From Albidovulum sp. (GTDB taxonomy: Bacteria > Pseudomonadota > Alphaproteobacteria > Rhodobacterales > Rhodobacteraceae): 58,370 nt of DNA. Shown one piece after another: positions 30,174 to 39,449 of this stretch (the first letter of the stretch is position 1; the number at the start of each line of letters is the position of its first letter). The notes beneath the pieces were generated by a model. It saw only the letters and a program-made list of their open reading frames with translations. It did not search any database and was not told the DNA's origin. The stretch spans positions 1 to 58,370 of the forward strand of contig JAPPFL010000056.1 of assembly GCA_028823855.1 (NCBI GenBank), given 5' to 3'. The position numbers and the translations under genes are program-made.

Positions 30174-30845
30174 GTGAAACTATTCGCTGGATTAGGGAAT
30201 CCTGGCCGCCAATATTCCAGGAATAGGCACAATATCGGCTATATGGCTATCGACCGGATCGCCGACGAATACAATTTTTCCAGTTGGCGCGGCAAATTTC
30301 TTGGCGCGATTTCCGAAGGCCGCGTGGGATCGGAAAAAGTCGTGCTATTGAAGCCGGAGACCTTCATGAACCGGTCGGGACAGTCGGTCGGCGAAGCCAT
30401 GCGCTATTTCAAATGCGAGCCAGGAGATGTGACGGTTTTTCACGACGAAATCGATCTTCTGCCGGGCAAGGTCAAAACTAAGCTCGGCGGCGGCCATGCC
30501 GGTCACAATGGCCTACGTTCCCTCCACCAGCACATCGGTCCGGAATTCGTTAGGGTTAGGTTGGGCGTAGGCCACCCGGGAAGGAAGGAACTTGTATCCG
30601 GATTTGTGCTAAGCAATTTCGGATCGTCGGACGAGGAATGGCTTTCGGACGTCCTGGACGCCGTTAGCGCAGCAGCGACCGAACTGGCGGCCGGCAACCT
30701 TCCGGCATTCTCGAATGCTGTCGCGTTGCGGCTGGCGACAACAGACGAGACTTGCAGGCCGCCAATAGAATCCTCCGTCAAGAAAACGGAAAACGATAGT
30801 ATTTTTCAAAAGCTTGCTACGCTGTTCAGAAAAGACAATTCGTAA
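30174..30845 (+). CDS. pth: Peptidyl-tRNA hydrolase
   Basis: A protein of 223 residues that releases peptides from prematurely dropped peptidyl-tRNA. The N-terminus FAGLGNPGRQYSRNRHNIGY carries the catalytic histidine, followed by KPETFMNRSGQSV, the conserved aspartate in HDEIDL, and GGGHAGHNGLRS. The C-terminal 30 residues are a variable extension. The start is GTG 30174 with AGAGG about seven bases upstream. A hairpin directly after the stop probably ends the transcript. Confidence 0.95.
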   Translation: MKLFAGLGNPGRQYSRNRHNIGYMAIDRIADEYNFSSWRGKFLGAISEGRVGSEKVVLLKPETFMNRSGQSVGEAMRYFKCEPGDVTVFHDEIDLLPGKVKTKLGGGHAGHNGLRSLHQHIGPEFVRVRLGVGHPGRKELVSGFVLSNFGSSDEEWLSDVLDAVSAAATELAAGNLPAFSNAVALRLATTDETCRPPIESSVKKTENDSIFQKLATLFRKDNS

Positions 30846-30851
30846 AAAGTT

Positions 30852-30873
30852 CAAGCGTTCAGCGCTTGCTTTT
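30852..30873 (+). terminator. Putative intrinsic terminator after pth
   Basis: A six-base stem CAAGCG/CGCTTG with loop TTCAG, seven bases after the pth stop, followed by CTTTTC and preceded by five A's that can pair with the T-run. The short stem makes it a modest terminator, possibly bidirectional. Confidence 0.45.
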
Positions 30874-30887
30874 CGGACAGTTCATAT

Positions 30888-31265
30888 TCAGCGGCTGAGC
30901 GTCCGCTTCCAGTTCTTCCGAAGCGGTCGCGGCCAGATGCCCTATTTGGGATTGCCGAATTTGCTGTGCCGGTCGCGGCGGCCGCGACCCTCGGCGATTC
31001 CGGCAATGATTCAGCCCGGGGCCCGGTGGACGGTTCCGGCGTAGCGCGGAATTGGGACGAACGTCTCTATGAGCACGGGGGCGGCGCCGAATCGTTCGAT
31101 CCAGTCTTCGGGCATGCGCCCTAGAACGATTGAGAAGGTGCGCGAGCCGAGTTTCGGTTTTTCGCCTCGGGGAAGGATCGGGAATCCAGGAATGCCGGCG
31201 ACGAGACTCTCCAATGGACACTCGATGCCGGAAACTCGAATTTGCCGCAAAATCGCGGATGCCAA
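30888..31265 (-). pseudogene. DUF4338 / DruA-like gene remnant
   Basis: The C-terminal part of a DUF4338 protein (the family of Druantia protein DruA, also common on transposons) is readable in one frame. It runs GRMPEDWIERFGAAPVLIETF and then IPRYAGTVHRA, a TGA (31011-31013), then GRGRRDRHSKFGNPK, a TAG (30942-30944), then GIWPRPLRKNWKRTLSR and a final TGA. Two in-frame stops and loss of the N-terminal half make it dead. No other Druantia genes are near. It could come from a defence island or from a mobile element. Confidence 0.65.
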
Positions 31266-31336
31266 TTTCTCGGTCGCGCTTGCAGAGGATCCGGGGCTTC
31301 CGAGCGCGTTAGCCGAAAGCGCGAAAACCGGTAATC

Positions 31337-31606
31337 TTGCACATCGCCGAACTCTTGCAGGCGGATTTGCGCAGTTCCGGTGTCGTAATCCATTGCATCA
31401 ACCCGGGCTTTGCCGACGCCCGCCCTACTGCGAAAGACGACGTCTCCATGCCGCATTTCATGGCTCCTGATGCAGCGGCTTGGCGTGTTTTTTACGCCAT
31501 GGGCCGAAAGAATTCTTTCCATCGCTTTCCGCCGCCCTTCGCATGGCTGTTCACGCCGGCTCATTTTAAGCCGCGGCGCGGCATTCTGCGCATCATTAAG
31601 TCCTAG
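31337..31606 (+). pseudogene. C-terminal fragment of a short-chain dehydrogenase
   Basis: The frame reads HIAELLQADLRSSGVVIHC, then INPGFADARPTAKDD and FMAPDAAAWRVFYAMGRKNSF, which matches the back half of an SDR enzyme after the catalytic tyrosine (the INPGF-D-R-T pattern). The nucleotide-binding half and active site are absent, and it overlaps the other-strand DruA remnant region, so this is a fragment. Confidence 0.5.
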
Positions 31607-31936
31607 TCCGATTCCGGTTCGCTTTTCGCCGCCGCCATGGATGAATTCCGCCGCCTTGATTCGACAAAAGTTCGGCGGCCTGCCTAAAATTCATTCCCGC
31701 AGAGTCGCAACTAGACGCGCTTATCGCTCCCGCGAGGGCGAATTCCTTGCCGAGCGCGCTGAGGTTCGGTAGCCGAGCAAGCGATTTTTGATTGCCACCC
31801 CGCCCAACTTGCTTGCATTAGAAGAAAATAAGCGGAAGAATTGCGGAGAGGCGGTTGCTCGCTCGCGCTTTATGAGCGTTCCGGCGAATCTCGGGTGTTC
31901 CGCAGCCGCCAGGCCCGCGCAATCGGGAGACCGCAA
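31607..31936. other. Intergenic stretch, nothing recognised
   Basis: No gene or signal supported between the SDR remnant and the DUF2237 gene. Confidence 0.4.
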
Positions 31937-32317
31937 ATGCAAGAATTCGAACCATCTCAAAATGTCTTCGGCGGAAAATTGGAGACTTGTTCCGACGCTC
32001 CGAAAACCGGATTTTTTCGAAACGGCTGCTGCGATACGGGTAGTTCCGATTCCGGGAGCCATACGGTCTGCGTCGTTTTGAACGACGAGTTTCTCGCATT
32101 CTCAAAGTATGTCGGAAACGACCTGTCGACACCGAATCCACGCTACGGATTCCTAGGCCTAAAGCCGGGGGACCAGTGGTGTCTCTGCGCCGGGCGATTT
32201 TTGCAGGCGCATGAACAAGGCCTGGCGCCGCACGTGCTACTTAAGTCCACGCACCATAGAGCGCTCGACATCGTTCCCTTCGATGTTCTCAAACAGTATG
32301 CAATCGATCTTCAATAG
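31937..32317 (+). CDS. DUF2237-family protein
   Basis: A protein of 126 residues matching DUF2237 along its length: NVFGGKLETCSDAPKTGFF, GCCDTGSSDSGSHTVC, FLAFSKYVGNDLSTPNP, FLGLKPGDQWCLCAGRF and THHRALDIVPFDVLK. Conserved cysteines (C in LETCS, the GCC pair, HTVC, WCLC) suggest metal binding or redox chemistry, but no function is established. ATG 31937 has GGGAGA about eight bases upstream. It lies convergent with trpB, 158 bases away. Confidence 0.85.
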   Translation: MQEFEPSQNVFGGKLETCSDAPKTGFFRNGCCDTGSSDSGSHTVCVVLNDEFLAFSKYVGNDLSTPNPRYGFLGLKPGDQWCLCAGRFLQAHEQGLAPHVLLKSTHHRALDIVPFDVLKQYAIDLQ

Positions 32318-32475
32318 CGCCGGCCCATTCCGTTTCGCCCGGCGCGCGTAGCAGTATCGGCTTGCAAAATACCTGCGTCAAATTCCCGAGGCCGAATTGC
32401 GATAAATTAGTATTGCCCGGTTCGAACACCGCAAGAAACCCGCGAATGCAAATTCCTCCCGGTAAAATTAAATCT

Positions 32476-33708
32476 CTAGTCGCTTTCGCCCACTTCCTCT
32501 TCAAGAAGTTTTGCAACAGTAAATATGTCCTTGTCCCCTCTTCCGCACATGTTCATGCAAATGATGCAATCACTTGGAAGATCGCCCGCAATTCTAGCCA
32601 CATGCGCTAGGGCGTGGGATGGTTCAAGGGCGGGAATGATGCCCTCCAGTTCGCAGCAAAGCTGAAATGCGGCTAGCGCCTCGTCGTCGGTTACCGAAAC
32701 GTATTCCGCGCGACCGGATTCGTGCAGCCATGAATGCTCGGGACCGATGCCGGGATAGTCAAGTCCTGCCGAAATGGAATAGCCCTCGAGAATTTGCCCG
32801 TCCTCGTCCTGAAGCAGATAGGTGCGATTCCCGTGCAGTACGCCCGGGCGGCCTCCGGTCAGCGAAGCGCAATGCTCCACCCTGTCGTCTACGCCCTTGC
32901 CTCCCGCTTCCACGCCGATCACGCGAACGTCCGGCTCGTCGAGGAAAGGATAAAACAAACCCATCGCGTTTGACCCGCCGCCAATGCATGCGACAACAAT
33001 ATCGGGAAGCCGCCCTTCGGCCTCCTGCAACTGCGACTTGGCTTCTTTGCCGATTATCGATTGAAAATCGCGTACCATGGCAGGATAGGGGTGGGGCCCG
33101 GCCACGGTGCCGATACAGTAAAATGTGTCGCGTACATTCGTAACCCAGTCGCGAAGAGCATCGTTCATAGCATCCTTGAGCGTGCCTCTGCCCGAAGTAA
33201 CCGGCACGACTTCCGCGCCAAGCAGCTTCATCCGAAAAACATTGGGAGCCTGCCTCTCGACATCGTGCTCGCCCATGTAGACAACGCAATTCAGCCCGAA
33301 CTTGGCGCAGGCCGTAGCGGTCGCAACGCCGTGCTGTCCTGCTCCGGTCTCCGCGATGATCCGAGTCTTGCCCATGCGCTTGGCCAGCAAAATCTGTCCG
33401 AGCACATTGTTGATCTTGTGCGCGCCGGTATGGTTCAATTCGTCCCGCTTCAGGTAAATCTTAGCGCCGCCGAAGTGTTCCGTGAGACGATTCGCAAAAT
33501 ATAGCGGCGATGGCCTTCCCACGTAGTGCTTCCAGAGGTCGTCCATCTGGCTCCAGAAAACGGGATCGTCCTTTGCTTTGCGAAATTCTGCTTCAAGATC
33601 GAGAATCAGGGGCATCAAGGTTTCGGATACGAATCGTCCTCCGAATTTTCCGAAGCACCCGTTCTCGTCGGGACCGGTCGTAAAGGTATTCGCAACAGCA
33701 TGTTTCAT
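32476..33708 (-). CDS. trpB: Tryptophan synthase beta chain
   Basis: PLP enzyme of 410 residues that condenses indole with serine to tryptophan. Motifs: [14 protein letters not shown] at the start, the PLP lysine in [23 protein letters not shown], the phosphate loop IGGGSNAMG and the C-terminal [12 protein letters not shown] 33708 sits one base after the trpF TGA (TGACATG), with AAGGTGGA five bases upstream; a GTG at 33717 overlapping trpF is possible. It is coupled to trpF, but trpA does not follow. Confidence 0.96.
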   Translation of the reverse strand: MKHAVANTFTTGPDENGCFGKFGGRFVSETLMPLILDLEAEFRKAKDDPVFWSQMDDLWKHYVGRPSPLYFANRLTEHFGGAKIYLKRDELNHTGAHKINNVLGQILLAKRMGKTRIIAETGAGQHGVATATACAKFGLNCVVYMGEHDVERQAPNVFRMKLLGAEVVPVTSGRGTLKDAMNDALRDWVTNVRDTFYCIGTVAGPHPYPAMVRDFQSIIGKEAKSQLQEAEGRLPDIVVACIGGGSNAMGLFYPFLDEPDVRVIGVEAGGKGVDDRVEHCASLTGGRPGVLHGNRTYLLQDEDGQILEGYSISAGLDYPGIGPEHSWLHESGRAEYVSVTDDEALAAFQLCCELEGIIPALEPSHALAHVARIAGDLPSDCIICMNMCGRGDKDIFTVAKLLEEEVGESD

Positions 33709-33709
33709 G

Positions 33710-34357
33710 TCATCCACCTTGAGCGGCCGTCACAAAGGCCAGGATTTTGTCAGGGCTTTTGCGGCCGGGGCTTGACTCTACACCGCTCGAAACGTCGACC
33801 TGCCTAGCTCCCGTCAATCTGATTGCGGTCGCAACATTCGAATCGTCCAGCCCGCCCGCCAGCATCCAAGGAATGCGCCAATTCCTGCCTGCAATTAGCC
33901 TCCAATCGAAGGCAAGCCCGTTTCCGCCGGGAAGCTTCGAGTCTTCGGATGGCTTCGCATCAACGAGCAATTGGCTCGCAACTGCGGAATAGTCGTCCAG
34001 TCGCCTCAAGTCGCATTCTCTCTTTACCCCTACGGCCTTCATAGCGGGGAGCCCGAATCGCGATTCAACGCGCGAGACCCTTTCGGGCGATTCGGCACCG
34101 TGCAACTGAATCATGTCTATTGGAACCTCGTCGAGCACGCGTCGGATTTCCTCGTCCGCAGGGTTCACAAACAAAGCGACTCTTTGGATGCCGGGCGGCA
34201 CGGATTCCGCGAGCGATTTCGCGCTCTCAACGGTAACATTTCTTGGAGATTTCGGGAAAAAAACGAAACCGACATAGGCCGCCCCGGCTCCTACGGCCGC
34301 ATTTACGTGCGCCTGCTGCGACAGCCCGCAAATTTTCACATTCGTTTGCGGGTGCAT
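33710..34357 (-). CDS. trpF: Phosphoribosylanthranilate isomerase
   Basis: A TIM-barrel isomerase of 215 residues catalysing the third step of tryptophan synthesis. The catalytic cysteine lies in NVKICGLSQ, the catalytic aspartate in the LLVDAKP segment, and phosphate binding in [13 protein letters not shown] and [15 protein letters not shown]. It ends one base before trpB and begins 15 bases after lapA, so it is likely in one transcript with ihfB-lapA. Confidence 0.94.
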   Translation of the reverse strand: MHPQTNVKICGLSQQAHVNAAVGAGAAYVGFVFFPKSPRNVTVESAKSLAESVPPGIQRVALFVNPADEEIRRVLDEVPIDMIQLHGAESPERVSRVESRFGLPAMKAVGVKRECDLRRLDDYSAVASQLLVDAKPSEDSKLPGGNGLAFDWRLIAGRNWRIPWMLAGGLDDSNVATAIRLTGARQVDVSSGVESSPGRKSPDKILAFVTAAQGG

Positions 34358-34372
34358 CGGCCAGCCATACTC

Positions 34373-34735
34373 TCAATCCGCTCGTCGTTCGAGCAAGGCA
34401 AGTATTTCGTCATCGCTATCCGAATTATCTTTCTTGGACTTTTCCGCTTCGGTTTCCAGTCTAGCCAGTTCGCTTCTTTTAGCCGCCGCTTCCGCGCGAT
34501 GCTTGTGCTCGCGTATCCATTCCCAAACAAATCCGATCAGCAGGCCCAACACTATTCCGCCGAAAATTACAAGGAATAGCGGAACCTGAATTGGCGGCGT
34601 TGAAGGAAAAAATCCCGCAAGTTCGTCGGGAAGAAGCCGTAAGGTTACCGGGCTGCGATTCGCTACGGCTATGACAACTAGACAAATTCCGACTAAAAAA
34701 AGAAATAAAATTCTAATCGCTCGCACGAAACTCAA
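34373..34735 (-). CDS. lapA: LapA-domain inner membrane protein
   Basis: A protein of 120 residues with two membrane helices (about 8-26, RILFLFLVGICLVVIAVA, and 49-70, VPLFLVIFGGIVLGLLIGFV) and a charged cytoplasmic coiled coil, matching the LapA/DUF1049 family linked to lipopolysaccharide assembly control. VANRSPVTLRL is the typical first-helix ending. Start TTG 34735 or GTG 34726 is unclear. The position between ihfB and trpF is usual for alphaproteobacteria. Confidence 0.82.
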   Translation of the reverse strand: MSFVRAIRILFLFLVGICLVVIAVANRSPVTLRLLPDELAGFFPSTPPIQVPLFLVIFGGIVLGLLIGFVWEWIREHKHRAEAAAKRSELARLETEAEKSKKDNSDSDDEILALLERRAD

Positions 34736-34751
34736 ATCGAGAATAATTCCT

Positions 34752-35036
34752 TTATTGAGTGTCGTTCAGTCGCTCATGCATAAGCTTTCCCGACTTGAAA
34801 TGAATGACGCTCTTTTGGGGAACGTACACCGGCTCTTCATTGCGAGGGTTGCGAGCCACTCTCGATTCCCGGATTTTGACGGAAAACGAGCCAAATCCCC
34901 GCAGTTCGACCCGGTCGCCGCGCCGAAGCGTACTCTTCATTTCAGTGAAAATGCAATCAACGATGTCCCTAACTTCCTGTATTTGCAAGTTTGGGTGCCT
35001 TTCCGCAACATCTTCAATCAATTCCGAGCGAACCAT
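34752..35036 (-). CDS. ihfB: Integration host factor subunit beta
   Basis: A DNA-bending histone-like protein of 94 residues. The family signature GFGSFSVKIRESRVARNPR forms the DNA-contacting arm, followed by PVYVPQKSVIHFKSGK. The N-terminal VRSELIEDVAERHPNL is IHF-beta rather than HU. ATG 35036 has AAGAGGA eight bases upstream. It pairs with IhfA encoded elsewhere. Confidence 0.94.
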   Translation of the reverse strand: MVRSELIEDVAERHPNLQIQEVRDIVDCIFTEMKSTLRRGDRVELRGFGSFSVKIRESRVARNPRNEEPVYVPQKSVIHFKSGKLMHERLNDTQ

Positions 35037-35324
35037 ATTATTCCTCTTCTTTTGTGATTCAGGTTATTCCTCAATTTCGATTGCGCTTCATGCGCGACAA
35101 TCATGCGTAAAGCCGCACTCCGCAAGTTATTCGCATTTCGACGGACCCCCCTCCCCGAAAATGCTCGAACGGCAAACGCGAGAAACCGCGTGTTTGCCAA
35201 GCATCAAATTATTGCGGAAATAATTGACATGCGCAAGTGTTGGAGCGCGAAATTGCTGATTAATCCGCTGCGCGCCTTTGATTTGCCGGACACGTTTGAC
35301 CCAGTTATTTCCGGACCGCGATTT

Positions 35325-37010
35325 CTAATTCTTGGTCTGGTTCCGCATGGCAGCACCAAGGATATCCCCAAGGCGCGCGCCGGCGTCGGACGAACCGTAC
35401 TGGTCCACGGCTTCCTTTGCTTCGCTGATTTCCCTGGCCTTGATCGAAAAGCCCACCTTTCTTCCGATCAAATCGACATTGATTACGCGGACATCGACAA
35501 TGTCGCCGAGATTAAATCGATCAGGCCTTTGGTCGGCACGGTTTTGGCTCAAATCTGAACGGCGAATAAAGGATTTGATGCCGTTGTATTCTACTTCAAT
35601 GCCGTTGTCGACAATTGCGGCAACCGTAACGGAAACAGTGGTTCCGCGTTTAATGCCGGCGAATGTAGCCGCGAACGGGTCCTCCTTCAGCGCTTTCATC
35701 GAAAGCGTAACCCGTTCCTTCTCCATATCGATTTCGGTTATTATGGCTTCGACTATCTCGCCCTTCTTGTGTTCCTTGATCGCCTCGTCGCCGGATTTCT
35801 CCCACGAAATATCCGACATGTGAACCATGCCGTCGATATCCGCATCCAGTTCAACAAACATGCCGAACTCTGTTATTGTCTTGATTTGACCCTCAATGCG
35901 AGCCCCGACCGGGTTCTGTTCGGTAAATACGTCCCAAGGATTCCGCATCGTTTGCTTCAGACCGAGCGATACCCGCCTCTTGCCGCTATCGATTTCGAGC
36001 ACCATGACTTCAACCTCTTGAGAGGTCGAAACTATTTTTCCCGGATGAACGTTTTTCTTGGTCCACGACATCTCGGACATATGCACTAGGCCTTCTACGC
36101 CGGGCATCAACTCAACAAACGCGCCGTAGTCGGTGATATTGGTAACTGATCCCCTGTGGACGGAACCGACAGGGAAATTTTCAGCAACCCTCTTCCAGGG
36201 ATCCTCCTGCAGCTGCTTGATACCGAGCGAAATGCGATGGGTTTCCTTGTTTACCCGAATGACTTGGACCTTGATGGATTCTCCGATATTTACGACTTCC
36301 GACGGGTGGTTGACCCGGAACCACGCCATATCCGTTACATGCAGAAGGCCGTCAACGCCCCCCAGATCGACGAACGCTCCGTATTCTGTAACATTTTTGA
36401 CGACGCCTTCGACTTGGTCGCCTTCATTCAATCGATTGACGACTTCAGCTCGCTGTTCGGCCCGGCTTTCTTCGAGAATGACCCGGCGCGAGACGACGAT
36501 GTTGCCTCGCCGTCGATCCATTTTGAGGATCTGAAACGGCTGCTTTACGCCTATAAGGGGAGTCGCGTCTCGAACGGGACGAACATCCACCTGCGAACCC
36601 GGCAAAAAGGCGACGGCGCCTCCCAGGTCGACCGTAAAGCCGCCCTTGACTCGGCCAAAAATTGCACCCTCTACCCGGGCGTCGTCGCTATATGCCTTTT
36701 CCAAATTATCCCAAGCGGCTTCGCGTCGAGCCTTCTCGCGAGAGATTACGGCCTCTCCCTTGGAATCCTCGACTCGGTCGAGGAATACGTCCACTTCGTC
36801 GCCAATTTTTATTTCCGGCGATTCGCCAATTCGGGAAAATTCCCGCAGCTCGACACGGCCCTCCATCTTGTAGCCGATGTCGATTATGGCCTGGCTTGCT
36901 TCTATGGCAATGATCTTGCCCTTGACTACGGAGCCCTCCTTAGGCATGCCGATTTCAAAGTTCTCCTTGAGGAGGGATTCAAATTCCTCCATTGTCGCGG
37001 TGGCTGGCAA
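35325..37010 (-). CDS. rpsA: 30S ribosomal protein S1
   Basis: A protein of 561 residues with six S1 RNA-binding domains starting near residues 21, 107, 196, 281, 368 and 455. The middle domains show the canonical EYGAFVDLGGVDGLLHVTDM and DYGAFVELMPGVEGLVHMS. It binds mRNA leaders at the ribosome. Start TTG 37010 has GGAAAG nine bases upstream and gives MPATATMEEFESLL, close to other alphaproteobacterial S1 N-termini; ATG 36992 is the alternative. It follows cmk by about 90 bases, the usual order. Confidence 0.96.
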   Translation of the reverse strand: MPATATMEEFESLLKENFEIGMPKEGSVVKGKIIAIEASQAIIDIGYKMEGRVELREFSRIGESPEIKIGDEVDVFLDRVEDSKGEAVISREKARREAAWDNLEKAYSDDARVEGAIFGRVKGGFTVDLGGAVAFLPGSQVDVRPVRDATPLIGVKQPFQILKMDRRRGNIVVSRRVILEESRAEQRAEVVNRLNEGDQVEGVVKNVTEYGAFVDLGGVDGLLHVTDMAWFRVNHPSEVVNIGESIKVQVIRVNKETHRISLGIKQLQEDPWKRVAENFPVGSVHRGSVTNITDYGAFVELMPGVEGLVHMSEMSWTKKNVHPGKIVSTSQEVEVMVLEIDSGKRRVSLGLKQTMRNPWDVFTEQNPVGARIEGQIKTITEFGMFVELDADIDGMVHMSDISWEKSGDEAIKEHKKGEIVEAIITEIDMEKERVTLSMKALKEDPFAATFAGIKRGTTVSVTVAAIVDNGIEVEYNGIKSFIRRSDLSQNRADQRPDRFNLGDIVDVRVINVDLIGRKVGFSIKAREISEAKEAVDQYGSSDAGARLGDILGAAMRNQTKN

Positions 37011-37101
37011 CTGGCTTCTTTCCTTTCAAGTTTCATTCCGCCGGCATAAATTAGCCGGCGAACGCAGGTGTCGATCAAGCACCAAATAAAAAAGCTACCG
37101 T

Positions 37102-37731
37102 TCAGGTCCGGCAACCGTCCCTGATTCGGTTAGCTACTTCGCCTACGGCCCTTTCAACAGCCGCGCTTATAGTCAATTTGGAAGTGTTTATCAACACCGC
37201 GTCCGGCGCCTTTCGCAGCGCCGCGGAGCGCCGCCGCCTATCCCGCTCGTCGCGTTTTTTTAACTCCGCGAAAACTTCGTCAAATGTCGCGGCTTCGCCG
37301 CGTTTTTGGAGTTCCCGCCGCCGCCGTTCCGCCCGGCACTCGAGGCTTGCGGTCACGTAGAGCTTGACCTCCGCATTCGGGCAGATAACCGTTCCTATAT
37401 CCCTGCCGTCCAATACGGCACCGCCCGGTTTCCTCGCGAACCGGCGCTGGAACAGTAGCAGCGCCGAGCGCACCGACGGGTTTGCGGCGACCCTAGACGC
37501 CAAATCGGAAACGTCGTTCGAACGGAGGCCGGGATTTGTCAAATCGCGGGATGTAATTAGAGCTGCGCATCTCTCCGCAGCATCCGAATCGTTGGAAAGT
37601 CCCGCATCGATAAGTCTTCTTGCAACCGCGCGGTAGAGCAGACCCGTATCCAAATGGCAAAATCCGAATTTCTCGGAAATCGCGCGCGAAATCGTGCCTT
37701 TCCCTGCCGCCGCCGGACCGTCCACAGCCAC
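37102..37731 (-). CDS. cmk: Cytidylate kinase
   Basis: Phosphorylates CMP and dCMP. The P-loop is VDGPAAAGKGTISRAI, followed by HLDTGLLYRAVA, LDGRDIGTVICPNAEVKLYVTA and the arginine-rich lid RDERDRRRRSAALRKA. GTG 37731 puts the start where family members begin (209 residues). The frame is open upstream to 37887, with an ATG at 37833 that would add 34 residues lacking any family resemblance. It is transcribed toward rpsA. aroA, normally upstream on the same strand, faces the other way. Confidence 0.93.
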   Translation of the reverse strand: MAVDGPAAAGKGTISRAISEKFGFCHLDTGLLYRAVARRLIDAGLSNDSDAAERCAALITSRDLTNPGLRSNDVSDLASRVAANPSVRSALLLFQRRFARKPGGAVLDGRDIGTVICPNAEVKLYVTASLECRAERRRRELQKRGEAATFDEVFAELKKRDERDRRRRSAALRKAPDAVLINTSKLTISAAVERAVGEVANRIRDGCRT

Positions 37732-38056
37732 AGTGAAAACGCTGTCCTCACCGTGAGATTTGCTAGGCAACGAAGGGCAAGTCCAACCGGCGGATGAACG
37801 AATTCGCCGCTTTCCGACCCTTTCGCTGTTCATTTGGTAGCATTCCGAATTCCCGCCAATGCGCGACGAATGGCAGAATTCGGTCAAAATTGAAAGTCGG
37901 CTTTCCGTTCATGCTACCAGCCGGGACGCGGTTTCCGAAGCGATTCGCGGAGATTTCGCGGGTCTCGCCTGCCGCTCGAATTCGCAGTTCAAAGTGGACA
38001 TGCCGGCGATACGCAGCTATGCGGGTGGCTCGAATGCAAATTCGGAAGGAATTTCC

Positions 38057-39409
38057 ATGGCGAAAGCCCGAAAAGAAATTTCTGCGGAGGCGCGAAATTC
38101 AGTCAGTCTGGCTGGCGAATGCCTGGTTCCCGGCGATAAGTCTATTTCGCATCGATCGTTGATTCTCGGCGCGCTTTCCGTAGGTGAGACCCGGATATCC
38201 GGACTCCTGGAAGGCGACGACGTCATGCGCACCGGGGAGGCGATGCGCGAGCTCGGGGCCGAAGTCGAGCGGCTGGACAACGGCGAATGGAGAGTCCATG
38301 GATTCGGAACTGGCGGATTCGCCGAACCATCGAACGTCTTGGATTTCGGCAATTCGGGAACCGGAGTCCGGCTGGCTATGGGGGCGGTCTCAACGGCGCC
38401 TGTCAAAGCGATATTCACCGGCGACGAGTCTCTGCGTTCGCGACCGATGCAGCGAATCATTAGGCCCCTGTCCGAATTCGGCGCCTCCTGCATTGGTCGA
38501 ACGGGCGGAAGGCTTCCGATCATGGTTGTCGGAGCCGAATCTCCGGTACCCGTGCATTTCGAATCCGGCGTCGCGTCCGCACAGGTCAAATCTGCGGTAC
38601 TGCTGGCCGGGCTCAATGCTCCCGGTCGCACTCGCTATATTGAACGCACACCGACTCGCGACCATACGGAACGCATGCTTTCGGCATTCGGCGCAGACAT
38701 CGAAATCGACGAATCCGGCGGCGTCCGCGAAATCTCGCTCGGCGGCTACGCCGAACTGGCTCCCCAGAATATTGGCGTTCCGCGCGATCCTTCTTCTGCC
38801 GCATTTCCCGTAGCGGCGGCGCTTATCTGCGAGGGCTCGGAGATTTGCGTTCCGGGAATATGCGTCAACCCTACTCGTTCAGGCTTTTTCACGACATTAA
38901 CGGATATGGGCGCTTGCCTGAAATTCAAGAATGAGCGCGTAGAAGGCGGCGAACCCGTGGCCGACCTGCACGCTTCCTTCAGTTCGCTTTCCGGTATCGA
39001 CGTGCCACCGTCGCGCGCCGCCAGCATGATCGACGAATTCCCCGTGCTCTCCGTTGTCGCCGCATTCGCGGAAGGCACGACAACCATGAACGGCATCGGA
39101 GAATTGCGTTTCAAAGAGACGGACAGGATTAGCGCGATGGCGCGCGGCCTGGAGGCATGCGGCATCGATGTCGAAGAGGGAAAGGACTCTCTTACCGTGC
39201 ACGGGAAAGGAGTCGGCGAAGTGCCCGGCGGCGCCTGTTGCCGAACGCATTTCGACCATAGAATTGCAATGAGTTTCCTATGCCTCGGGCTTGCGGCGCG
39301 CAATCCGGTGCGCATCGATGACAATAGCGCGATTTCTACTAGTTTCCCGGGATTTGTCGATTTGATGCGCGGGCTAGGAGCTACGATCCTGGCGGGTTCC
39401 GAATCCTGA
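38057..39409 (+). CDS. aroA: 3-phosphoshikimate 1-carboxyvinyltransferase (EPSP synthase)
   Basis: A protein of 450 residues, sixth step of the shikimate pathway. Motifs: [16 protein letters not shown] (phosphoshikimate binding), [26 protein letters not shown], the central [14 protein letters not shown], and the C-terminal [24 protein letters not shown] rather than GNAGTAMRP marks a class II type, as in many alphaproteobacteria. ATG 38057 follows GGAAGGA by six bases; the frame is open further back to 37859 but without a ribosome binding site. It is divergent from cmk, unlike its usual order. Confidence 0.95.
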   Translation: MAKARKEISAEARNSVSLAGECLVPGDKSISHRSLILGALSVGETRISGLLEGDDVMRTGEAMRELGAEVERLDNGEWRVHGFGTGGFAEPSNVLDFGNSGTGVRLAMGAVSTAPVKAIFTGDESLRSRPMQRIIRPLSEFGASCIGRTGGRLPIMVVGAESPVPVHFESGVASAQVKSAVLLAGLNAPGRTRYIERTPTRDHTERMLSAFGADIEIDESGGVREISLGGYAELAPQNIGVPRDPSSAAFPVAAALICEGSEICVPGICVNPTRSGFFTTLTDMGACLKFKNERVEGGEPVADLHASFSSLSGIDVPPSRAASMIDEFPVLSVVAAFAEGTTTMNGIGELRFKETDRISAMARGLEACGIDVEEGKDSLTVHGKGVGEVPGGACCRTHFDHRIAMSFLCLGLAARNPVRIDDNSAISTSFPGFVDLMRGLGATILAGSES

Positions 39410-39449
39410 AACAATTGAAATGCCGGTTGCGCCGCTTCCTCCGGCAGCC

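Noticed and set aside
37732-37887. Upstream extension of cmk to 37887
   Set aside because: Family members begin right before the P-loop; the extension lacks similarity and runs into the divergent aroA upstream region.
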